64,000 bases of DNA. It comes from Rhodopseudomonas_A palustris_F (lineage in GTDB: Bacteria; Pseudomonadota; Alphaproteobacteria; Rhizobiales; Xanthobacteraceae). Made by a program: the position numbers and the translations under genes. The notes below the pieces were generated by a model. It was given only the letters and a program-made list of their open reading frames with translations, was not told where the DNA came from and did not search any database. Shown here one piece after another: positions 1 to 12,000 of the stretch (position 1 is its first letter; each line of letters begins with the position of its first letter). The stretch covers positions 3,348,001-3,412,000 of the forward strand of contig NC_007925.1 of NCBI RefSeq assembly GCF_000013745.1. The letters run 5' to 3'.

Positions 1-3000
1 CTGCTGCGCCAAGTCAACGAGCAGGTCTCGATACCCGCCGAACACGGCCTCGATCCACGGCTGCGCAAACAGGCCGTCGACGTAGTCCCAATTGAACACC
101 AGTCGACCGTCGCGTTCGACCACCTGATGATCGATCCACACTTGCGGCGTCTGGGTGATCCCCCATGTGAGTTCCCCGAGCGCAGCGCCCCCGAGGCCCG
201 AAGCCGCCCCGTCCACTCCGATGCCGCTGGTGAAAACGACCGGGGCTGCCAGCGCTTGTATATTACCCCCTCGCCGCGCGGCTTCACGAATGACGCGCAC
301 GGCCGACACGTCCGCATGATCCAGATCGATCCAGAGACGCTCTTGCAGCCGCCGTGCTTGCTCGGTGAAGGTGTCGCCGGACCGTTCCTCGAACGCGACG
401 AGAAGCAGCGAGGTGAAGTCGCCGACGATATCGTCGATCTGCGGATGAAGCTCCGGTCGCTGGAACAGCGTCAGGTTGAGAGTGAAGCGATCGCCCCCGC
501 CGCCGGCTCGAAGCGACATTCCGTAGGCCGTGAGGAGAACGGCGTTGGGCGTCAGCCCGGCCGCGACCGTGCGCGATCTGAGCGCCTGCCACATCGGGGC
601 ATCGAGCACGGCTTCGAGGCGACGAAACCGCGGTGGGGTCAACGCAGCGGGATCGCCGATCAACGGCAAATTCGGACTCGACGGAAGCGAGCCGATCCGA
701 TCGATCCAATAGTCGAGAGCCCGCCGGGCCTGCGCGCCGTCCTGTTCGCTCACCAGATGCAAGACCACATCGCGGAAGCCGATTTCGAGCGGCGCGAGGT
801 CGCGGTCCGGATCGCGTGCCAACATCGCCCATTCGTGCAGCAGCAGAACCATGCTCCTGCCGTCGCAAACGAGATTGTCGATGCTGATCAGCAGACGTAC
901 GCTTTCCGACAGGCGCGCCGCACGAATTTCGAACAGCGGCCACACCGATGCGTCGTACACGCGATGGCTCATATCCGCGCGTTGACGCTCAAGCCAGTTC
1001 TGTATCTCGCACTGATCGGCGTCGCTGAGATCGGCTCCGAGGAAGTGATAGACCGGCGTGTGTTGCAGGACGCGCTGCATCCCCCGTTCATCGATCACGG
1101 CACGCAACATATCATGCCGCCTCACCAGCCGGTTCCACGCTTTCTCGAGGCGCCCGAGCGGCAGCTTCTTTACGTCGATCTCGACGTAAAGGTGAGTCGA
1201 AACGCCCCCGAGCGGGAACAACCCCTGTCGTCCGATCCAGTAGGCCTGCTGCACGTCGGTCAAGGGGAAGGGATCGTGGCGCGCGGCGATATCCGACGCC
1301 AGGCGTTTCCTGCTCACGACGTCCGCGACGTCGGCATCGCCATCCAGGCGTTCGGCGAGCTGATACAAAACCGGGGCCGCGAATACGTCACGCAGGGCCA
1401 ACCTGCGTCCCAGACGCGAGCGGACACGCTCCACCATACGTACAGCGATGAGGCTATCGCCACCGCCCTCGAAGAAACTGCTGTCTCTGCCGACCGCTTT
1501 TGTTCCGAGTAGTTCGGACCAGATCTCCGCGAGCTTGCATTCCGTGGATGTCCTTGGCGCCTCCGTTTGGCCGTGCTTCGGCATCTGTCCGGTCTGATCG
1601 GGTCGCGGCAACCGTTTGCGATCCACCTTCCCGTTCGGCGACAACGGCATGCCATCCAGGCGGACGATCTGACGGGGGACCATGTACGCCGGAAGATGTC
1701 GCTCCAAGAACGCGACCGCCTTGTCCGGCTCAAATACCTTGACCCGGTCGCTGTTACGCGCGGCGAGAACGTACAGCCCGGCATCTGCCGCAGGCGTCAC
1801 TGCGGCGACATCGGCGAAACCCGCCGCCTGCAGGCAGCCACGCCACTCCTCGCCACTCAGAAGAGGAGCTCCGCGGCCACGGCGCAGATCCTGCAATTGA
1901 TCGAATCCACTCTCAATGAGAGCCACGGTCACATCGAGGAGTGGGCTGTTGATGGTCAGTTCGACACCGATCAGCAAGCCGGCCGGCCGCAACAGCCGCC
2001 GGCAATTGCTCAGTACGCGATTGACGTCGTCGCTGCGATGGAGTGCATTGAATGCGACGATGACGTCGAACTCGTGTTCGACGAATCCCTGGGCCGTCGG
2101 ACTTCGATCGGGATCGAACACGCGCCAGATCGAAGCGGCGGCATCCGGTTGGCGTGCGCGAGCGTCGTCGAGCAGCAGCGAGGACGGGTCGGTGATCGTC
2201 ACCTCGATCGGCGCAGCGGCGGCGGCGGCGAGCCATTCCCGCGTCGCTTCCCCTGCCCGCGCCCCGAGCTCCAGAATCCGCAGCGGTCGATCGGATTCGG
2301 CGGCGATACGCGCGAGCTGGCAGCCGACATCCGCGTAGATCCGAGTTGCACAGGGATGGAGCTTGGCAAGCTGTTCGGGGCTGAGTCCCGAACCTTCATC
2401 ATAGAACACCGCGAGCGCGCTCTCCTCCCCGCGCAACACCGCATGGCGCCGGTCTGCGCTGTCGCGCAGACGCGCGATGACCGCCGGTGGCACGCCGAAC
2501 CGGCCGGCCTGCAGAGCGATCAGGTCCCAGTCCGACCCGGCGAGCTGCCCGAACCAGTCGCCCCCGTTCCGGCGCAACTCACCAGACGTCTCGAGCAGCG
2601 AAAGCCAGCGTGGCAGCAGGGCCCGGTATTTCTCGGTCAACCCCAAGCTTCGCTCCAGGCCTGGAAGCGTATACGGCCGATCGCTGTTCCCGAACGCGCT
2701 TTGGGACGCGAGGAGATCGCGCACGCATTGCCGCGCAATGAGCTCCTGCCATCCCCAGAAGTCGGCGAGTTCGTCGTTACCCCAAGGCGAGGCTTCCCAC
2801 GACGTCGCGAATGCGCGGCCGAGATCCTTGCCGTTCCGCTCGACGGTGGCCGCTTCCGCGACCACAGTGGTCTGCAGATCGTCGCCGTCGTCCCCCAGCG
2901 AGACCCACGCCACGAGCCGTCGAGATCCTTCAGCGGCTCCCACCACATCGACGACCGCGTCCAACACTTCGTGGTGCGAAGTGAGTGCGCTCTCGATCTC

Positions 3001-6000
3001 GCCGAGTTCGATGCGGTGCCCGGCAATCTTCACCTGGCCGTCTCTGCGACCGAGAAATTCGATCGTGCCGTCGGGCCAGTAGCGGGCCAGATCTCCGGTG
3101 CGATAGAGGCGTTCGCCATCGGGATGAACAATGAAGGCGTCAGCGGTACGCTCGGCATCGCCGTCATAGCCCAGCGCGACGCCGACACCACCGATGTAAA
3201 GGTCTCCTACCACCCAGTCAGGACGATCGCGCAGTGCAGGATCGAGCACGCGATACGACTGGTTGGAGAGCGGGAATCCGTATGGTATCGAACGCCAGTG
3301 CGGCTCGACGCGGCGAACCTCGAACCAGTTCGACCAGATCGATGCTTCCGTCGCGCCACCGAGCGCGATCAACCTTGCGGTTTGGACACGGTCGCGGAGC
3401 CTGGTCGGCAATTTCAGCGGAATCCAATCGCCCGACAGCAGCACCAGTCGCAAGCTCGCGAGATCGGCGTTCGTTTCGTCGAGCAACAGGTCGAAGACCG
3501 CCGGAACGGAATTCCATACGCTGACGCCGTAACGTTGCACCAGATCGGACCAATGGCGCGGATCGTGAGTGCCGTCGGCCTCCGGAAGCACGAGGGTCGC
3601 TCCGGCGGCGAACGTTCCGAACAGATCGTACACCGACAGATCGAACCCGAGCGCTGAGAACCCGAACACCCGATCGTCGGGGCCGACACCAAAGCGACGG
3701 TTGACGTCGAGAACAGTATTGGCCGCGCCACGGTGATCGATGACCACGCCTTTCGGGGTTCCCGTGGAGCCCGAGGTGTAGATCACATAGGCCTCGTCAT
3801 TCAGCGATCGGCCCGGCGCCGCTTCGGTTTCTTCGCATCCTCGACATTCGACGAGGTCGGCGACGAGAACACGAACGCCAAGTTCAGCGACGCAATCATC
3901 CCGATACTGTTGAACGAGTACGATGCCGATGCCGCTGCCCGCGACGACCTTGGCCATCCGGGCGGTCGGCATAGCCGGATCGAGCGGGACGTAGACGCCG
4001 CCTTGTGAGAGGATCGCGAGGCATGCAGCGGCCTGTTCCGGCCCCTTGCTTATCACGACCGCCACACGGTCGCCCGGCCTGATGCCTTCGGCTCGCAGTC
4101 GTGTTGCCAGCCGTCGGCTCCAGCTCGCAAGCTCGCCATAGCTGACCATCGTATCACCGGCAATCACCGCGATGCGGTCGGGCTCGCGTGCCGCGGTCTC
4201 GAAGAACAGATTGTCGAGCGTATCGAGAGGCAGCTCGCTCTTCGTCGCATTGACGTGTCGGCGGACCTCGCGCTGCGACTGCGGCAGCAGGGCCCCCGCC
4301 GCGCGGGTCCAGGCGTCGTCGGCAGTAGCCAGCGCGGCGAGCAGGTCCGCATTGGCCTTGAACATCGCTTCGATCACGCCCTCGGGGAACAGCCCTTCGA
4401 CCACGTCCCAATTCAACAGCAGTCCGTCGTCGAGCTCGGCCGCCTGGTAGTCGAGCCATACCTGCGGAGTTTGGGTTATCCCGTAGACGACCTGTCCGAG
4501 CGGATCACCGTCGGAGGTTCCCTTCGTGGGATCGTGCATCCCGAGTTGGCTGGTGAATACCACCGGCGCTCCGACCAAGCGATCGTTCCCGCGATTCTTC
4601 TCGCGCAGAACCTCGACGGCACTGACGCTTCGATGTTCGAGATCCTCGAGCATCCGCTTCTGGATCGTCTGCAGACGCGCGGCGAGCGGCATCGGTTCTC
4701 GGCAATCTACCGCAAGCAGCGTGACGCACGTGAAGTCTCCGACGAGACGCGGAACATCCGGATGGTTCTGCAGACGATCGAAGATCGTGAGGTTGAGGGT
4801 GAAATCAAGCTGATCGCTCCAAGCGGCCAGTACTTCCCCGAACACGCCGATCAGCAGGGTCGCGGGCGTGACCCCGAACGACCGTGCCCGCCGACGCAAT
4901 TCCGACCATTGGGCCTGATCGCAACGCGCCGCGTGACGGACGAATCGCGGACGGGCGACCTGTTCCGGATTCACCGCGAGAGGCAGTTGCGGCGGCGGCG
5001 GCAGCAATGGCAGCCGTTCCATCCAGTAGGCCCAATCCCGCTGACGGATCGCCTGCCGCGACGGCGATGGATTCGCCTTGGCGACGACGTAGTCGCGGAA
5101 CGAGATGGTGAACGGCTCGAGACCTGCCGCTTCGATCGATCCGGCGCGGTACACGCGCCCGAGCTCGCTCCATAGGGTCTGGCTGCTGGCGACGTCGTTG
5201 ATCAGCATGTCGATGCTGAAGTGGAGACGGGTTCGTCCGTCCAGCAGTTTCGACGCCCGGAGATCGAACATCGGCCACGAGGTGGAATCGAGGACCTGGT
5301 GCGACATCTCCTCCCGCCAGGCCGAAAGATGGTCGTCGACGACGGCCGCGTCAGCCGTGGTGAGGTCGACCAACCTGAATTGATACCGCGGTACTTCGGC
5401 GAGGATCCGCTGCATGCCATGATCGTCGATGACGAGCCGCAACGCGTCGTGGCGGGCGATCAGGAGATTCCACGCGGCCTCCAGGCGCGCGAGATCGAAC
5501 GCGCCGACGATTTCGGATTCCAGATAGGCATGACAAGAGACGTTGCCGAGCGTGAACTGCGGATCACGTCCTGCCCAATAGGCGTACTGCAAATCCGTCA
5601 ACGGAAACGGTTCGTGCCGACTCGCGAGATCGGGAACGATCTGATCGACGGTCGCCTCCTCGTGCGTTCGCTCACACGAGGCGGCGAGCCCTTCGAGATA
5701 ATCGACTAGGCCGCCCGGCGTCGCGGATTCGAAGATCGCGCGAAGCGCACAGTCGACACCGAGTTTCTGCCGACACGCGCGGGCGAAATCCATCACCAGA
5801 ATCGAATCGAGTCCATGCTTGATGAGTTCGACGTCGTCGTGCATCTCCCCGGCGTCGATCCGCAGCACCGTGGCGATGGTCGTGCGGACGAAGCTCTCCA
5901 ACACGCAACGCCGGTCTGCGGCGGACAAGCGCGTCCAATCCGGGCAATCCTCGCTACGGCTCGCCGTCGCCTCCGTCGCCGGCGCAAGCCGTGCGAGAAG

Positions 6001-9000
6001 ATCACTGCGGCCGAACGTCCGGTAGAGCGGAGCGAATCTGCGCCAATCGACCTCCGCAGCGATCCAATTGCCGGGGGTCGCTATCAGGCCGGCCAATGTG
6101 GTGATGGCGCGTTGCGGCTCGAAGCGCGATATCCCCGCACGATGCAGATATTGTAGAAGGCTGTCGTCCACCTCCGACAGCCCGGCACCGCCGCCCCATG
6201 CTCCCCAGGCGATCGCAAGGGCCGGCAATCCGCGCGCTCGCCGCAACCGGGCCAGCGCGTCCTGGTAGGCGTTGGCGGCGCCATAGTGGATTTGGAAGCG
6301 CGACCCCCAGATCCCCGCGATCGACGTGAAGACGACGAAGTGCTCGACGTCGCTCCGATCGCATGTGAGACAGTGCAGGATCCAACTGCCATCCGCCTTC
6401 GCTTGCGTGGCCTCACGGAACGCGGCCTCATCGATCGCATCGATGGTATCGAAGCGGCCGATACCCGCACAGTGGAAGACACCACGTAGCGCGCGCGCCG
6501 ACTCGTCGATCTCTCGAAACAGATTGCGCATGTCCGTCTCGTTCGCGACGTCGGCGCGGACGTATCGGATATCAACTCCCGCCTGACCGTAGCGCTGGAA
6601 TGTCGACCGCGCCCGGGATCCCGGTTCGCCGCGACCTGTAACGATGATGTCACGTACGCCGCAGGCGACCAGCCAATCCAGCACATGTCCACCCAGCGCC
6701 CCAAGGCCGCCGCAGATCAGGTAGGTACCGTCCGTACCGACCGGGCCCGGTTGGGCTTCGAACGCCGGCACCGCTTCCAGCCTCGGGGAGAGCCATTGTG
6801 CCCCATCCCACGCCAGCATGTCCTCCTGCGGAATGATGTCGCTCAGACGAGGCGCAATCGTCGCGAGAACGCGGGCCGGATCGTCTGCCGCGTTGACGTC
6901 GACGAGGAGAAACTGCAGATCGGGGCACTCGATCGCAAGCGCCCGGGTCGCTCCCCAGAAAGCTGCCTGTGCGGGCGCGGCAGTACCGTCTCGCTGGCCT
7001 CCTCTGGTAACCACCACGATACGTGCCGTCAGGCGGGCTCGGTACAGCGCCTGGCAATATGCAATGTACCGCCATAGCGCGTCCGGCTGCGGGGCCTCGT
7101 GCGCGGCGAGCGCACCGAGCCAAACCAGGATCGAATCGCCCGAGGCTGCAGCGGGCAGCGCTTCGGCATCGGATGCGATCACCCCCACTTCAGCGCAGCT
7201 CTCGGCGACTGCTCGCCCTGCGGCACCCCCCCCCTCGATGAGATACAGTCGCGGCGCGGGCGCCGGATCGTTCTGAGGGAGGACGGCTTCGGTCCATGTT
7301 AGGCGGCTCAATGAAAGTTCGGCCGACTCGTCCTGCTTGCGCATCTGAGGCAACTGAGGGGACGGTCCCTCGTGCTGATCACGATATTCGAGCCAGTATG
7401 AGCGACGATCGAACGGATACGACGGGAGCGCCGCTGGCAATGCTGCAGGTCCCCGAAACGCCGCCTCCAGATTGAAGTCTACGCCGCGCAGATACAAAGC
7501 TCCGAGGCACTCCATCAGACTGTTCGGATGGGATTCTCCCTCCCTCGCGCTGGCGAGGAACAGCCCGTCCGCAAGACCGGACTCATGAGCCTCGCGTCCA
7601 GCAAGCGAGACCAGAAGGGGGCGCGGGCCGATCTCGATGAAGCAGTCGCAGCCATTGGCGATCGCGACACCCAGCGCCGATGCGAAACGGACCGGCTCTC
7701 TCGCGTGACGGCGCCAGTAGGCAGGATCGGGCGCGCCCGACAGCAAATCCCCCGACAGGGTCGAAATGAAGCGCACGCGGGGCGCGCGAGCCTCACAATT
7801 CTCGGCCACAGCCTCCAGTTCCTCGAGAAGCGGATCCATCAGTGCCGAATGAAAAGCGTGCGAGACCTTCAGCCGCCGCGCACTGATGCCCTGAGCGGAG
7901 AATTCCGCCGATAGTCGATCAATGTCCGCGTCCGGGCCTGCAACGACGACGTCTTCTCGACCATTGATCGCTGCGATCGAGATCGATGTGTCGGCAATCC
8001 GCTCCGATACGTTTGCGGCACTTAGCCTAACAGCCATCATGCCGCCACGCTGCTTTAAGGACTGCATCAACCCGGCACGCCGCACGATGAAGGATGCGGC
8101 GGCGTCGAGAGTCAGCGAACCGGCATGCACGAGGGCCGCAACTTCGCCGATGGAGTGCCCGATGATCGTGTCCGGCTCGACGCCCCAGCCGCGCCAGAGC
8201 TGCGCCAATGCGTAGCCGAAAGCAAACATCGCCGGCTGGGTATAACGTGTCTCGTGGAGTTCCAGAGCATCCGCGGCGAACATCAGATCGCGGATCGATC
8301 CGCCGAGGAACGGAGACATCGCCGCATCGACACGATCGATTGCGCGACGGAAGGCCGGCTCGGCGTCGTAGAGCGCCCGGCCCATCCCGGCATGCTGCGC
8401 ACCTTGCCCTGTGAACAGAAAGCAAATACGTGCCGGGCGCTGTTGTTGCACGGGATTTGCGGCGACCAAGGCACCCGCCAGGCCTTTTGCATCAGCACCG
8501 ATCGCAATCAACCGATGGTCCAGAAAATGCTGGCGCTGGCGAGCTGCAGCATTGACGAACGCCGACAAGGGACCGTCCAAATCGCGAAGACATTCCAGGT
8601 ATCGTCGACGTAGTTCCTCCAACGAACCTGTGCTTCTCGCTGAGAGTAGTAACAGCGACACCCGATCGGAACGACAGCATGCGGGAGCCTCCCGCAACGG
8701 AGCTTGCTCGAGCAGAATATGGCCGATCGTGCCGGCGAACCCAAACGACGTGACGCCCGCGCGGCGCCGATCTCCCCGCAGCGGCCAATCGATCGGCGCC
8801 GTCGGTATCACGGCGGGTATGCGCGCAAGGTCAATTGCCGGATTCGGTCGATTGTAATGCAGGTTAGGAGGAATTCGCCCCTCCTGCAAAGCGAGTACCA
8901 CCTTGATGAGCCCGGCGATTCCTGCGGCCGCCTCAAGATGCCCGATATTGGTCTTCACCGAGCCGAGATAAAGTGGGTCGGTCGCGTCCCGACCGAAGAA

Positions 9001-12000
9001 CACCGATGCCAGAGCCTCGAACTCAATGGGGTCACCAAGTCGCGTCCCAGTGCCGTGGAGTTCGACATAGTCGACATCGGCTGGCGTCCATTCCGCTCGG
9101 GCCAGCGCCTTGGAGAGCATTCGCCGCTGCGCCTCGGAATTGGGAGCGGAGAGGCTGGCGCTCGCGCCGTCCTGGCTCAGAACGCTTTCGCGAATGACCG
9201 CGCGAATTGGATCGCCGTCGCGGAGCGCGTCCGCCAGACGTTTGATCACGACGACGCCGGCACCCTCACCCCGCACATAACCGTCGGCGGCTGCGTCGAA
9301 AGTCTTGCACCGTCCGTCAGCGGCCAGCATGCCAGCGCGCGCCAGCACCAGATCGATCTCCGGAAGGATTTGAAGCTTGACGCCAGCGGCGACGGCAAGC
9401 GAGCTCTCGCCGGTACGAAGCGACTGGCAGGCGAGATGAACCGCGGCATGCGACGCGGAACATGCGGTATCGACGGCGATGCTCGGCCCCGACCAGTCGA
9501 ACACGTAGGAAATCCGCCCCGCAACGGCGGCGAATGCGTTTCCTGTGCCGTAGTACGGATCGAGGTGGGCGGGATCGCGCGTGACGAACGGCAAATGCCC
9601 ATAGTCACCAGTGCCAACGCCGACGAAGACGCCGGTGTCGCTGCCGCGCAGCGATTGCGGCACGAAGCCGGCGTCCTCTAGCGCATGCCAGGTCGCTTCA
9701 AGCAAAAGGCGCTGCTGCGGGTCCATGTTCATCGCCTCGCGCGGCCCGACACCGAAGAACGCGGCATCGAAGCCGTCGACGCGACGAAGGCACGCTCCGT
9801 ATCCCGGAATGTCGAGATCCTGACGGAAGCGGTCGGCCGCGAGCCCCCGCACGGCATCGCCGCCGGTCATCAGCCAGCGCCAGAATTCGGCGGGATCCTC
9901 GATATCGTTGGCCCCGGCGGGGAACAAACAAGAAAGACCGACGATCGCGAGCGGCTCGCCTGCCTCTCGACGTGACAGCGGCTGGTCGGGCGGCAAACAA
10001 GGCGCCTCCTCGGCGCGGGATACCAGCCAATCGCTGAGCGCATCCACCGTCGGGTAATCAAACAACACCCCTTCGGGCAACGAACGCCCCAGATCCCTTT
10101 CGAGAGCCGCGACCGCCTGTGTCGCAGCGAGCGAGTCGAGACCGAGTGCGAACAGGCTTCTGGCGGGATCGATCACACGAGGGCTCGACGGACCGAGTGC
10201 TCGCCTGACACAATCCAGAACCTTGCCGCGAACGGCGTCACGCCGTTGCTCCCTCGAAGGAGAACGCGTGTCCTGACCAGCGGGCTGCCGATCGCTGCCA
10301 ACGATCGTGAGGCCGCCGGAAATGTAAAGGCGACGCATTTCGGCCCGGCGAACTTTACCGCTCGTCGTCCGTTTGAGCGTACCACGGCGAATCAAGACGA
10401 CGTCGTGCGCCGCAAGTCCGTGTTCACGCGCAATGGTTTCGCGGATTGACGCTTCGAGTGCCGCCGCATCGAGATCGCTATGGCGGCGCACCTCCTGGAC
10501 GACCACCAACCGCTCGACGCCTTGATCCCCCGGAATCGCGAAAGCAGCAGCCCCTCCCGCAATAATATCGTCGTGGAGATTTGCCAGGCTCGCTTCGATG
10601 TCGTTCGGATAGTGGCATTGTCCCCGGAAGATCATCACATCCTTCGAACGTCCGGTGATGTAGAGATGACCGCCGTGCAGGAATCCGAGATCGCCTGTGC
10701 GCAGATAATTCGTGGCGTCGCTCGCACCGTCATCCGACAGATGCGCAGCGAATGTCTCTTCTGTAGCGTCGGAACGCCCCCAATAGCCCGCCGCTATCGC
10801 CGCCCCCGAAATCCAGATCTCACCGACGTCCCCGGCCGGCTTTGTCCGCCGCGTTTCCGGATCGACGATACGCAGGTCCTGCCCGCCGAAATCAGCACCG
10901 TTCGAAAGGTACACGCGGCTGTCCGGCGCACCGTCGGTGACGACGAGCGCCGTGCCGCGGGCGATCGATGCCGCATCGACGCTGACCGCGACCGGCCCGC
11001 CGTCGTGACTCGATCCGGACGCGATCAACGTTGCCTCGGCGAGGCCGTAAGAAGGACGTATCGCGCCCCAATGCAGGCCGTGACGGCTGTACAGATCGAA
11101 GAACGCACGTACCTGCCGCAGATGAACCGGTTCCGCAGCCGGAACGAGGCTTTCGACGCAGCTCAGATCCAGATCGCGGAGCCGATCGGCATCGTAGTGC
11201 TCGACACAAGCGTCGAGCGCAAACGCGGGACATGGCAGCACCGCTGCACGCTCTCGGGCGGCCAACTCCAGCCACATCAACGGATCGCTGACGAACGCTC
11301 CCGGCGCCATGTAGACGACCCGGCCGCCAAGCGCGAGCGGCGCAAGAACCCCCATGATGAGGCCCATGTCGTGGAACAGCGGCAGCCAGCTCGCCACGAC
11401 CGGCGCATCCTTCGGCCATAGCAAACAACGAAGAAACGACACGTTGCTGATCAGCGTGTCGTGGCGGTTGATCACTCCCTTCGGCTCCGCGGTCGAGCCC
11501 GACGTGTACTGAATGAAGGCAATGTCGGTTTCTGACGGACTATATCCGGACCATGCGCGACCGGATTTAGCATCGTCGATGAGGATAAGGCGCAGCCGAT
11601 GAGCCGCCACGAACGACGTCAACGCTTCGCGCGACTGGTCGGCGATGGCGCGAGTGGTCAAAATTGCTGTCGCACCGCAATCGCGTGAGATGTGCTCGAC
11701 TCGCCCCAGCACGCGGGCGACCCGCGATGCCCCCGGCAAATTGACGGGCACCGCGACAGCGCCGGCGTACAGGCACGCAAGAAGCGCGACGACGTAGTCG
11801 TGCCCCGACGGCAACAGCAGCAACGCGCGGCCTCCAGGCACTAGCGCATCCTGCACGTTTACGGCAACGGCCTTTACCCGATGCGAGAGCTCACCATAAG
11901 ACAATTGCGTTCGTGTACCCGTGGACCGGTCGACGAAATCCAACGCCGGCCTGCCACCCTCGAGCTGCGCATACTTCTCCAGACGGGAAACCAGAGTATC

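Noticed and set aside
127..11421. Long plus-strand open frames (for example 127-1512, 1567-3657, 8704-9681, 10480-11421)
   Set aside because: They lie in the frame exactly antisense to the giant synthetase gene, as expected in GC-rich DNA, and show no family features; the minus strand has continuous PKS-NRPS motifs.
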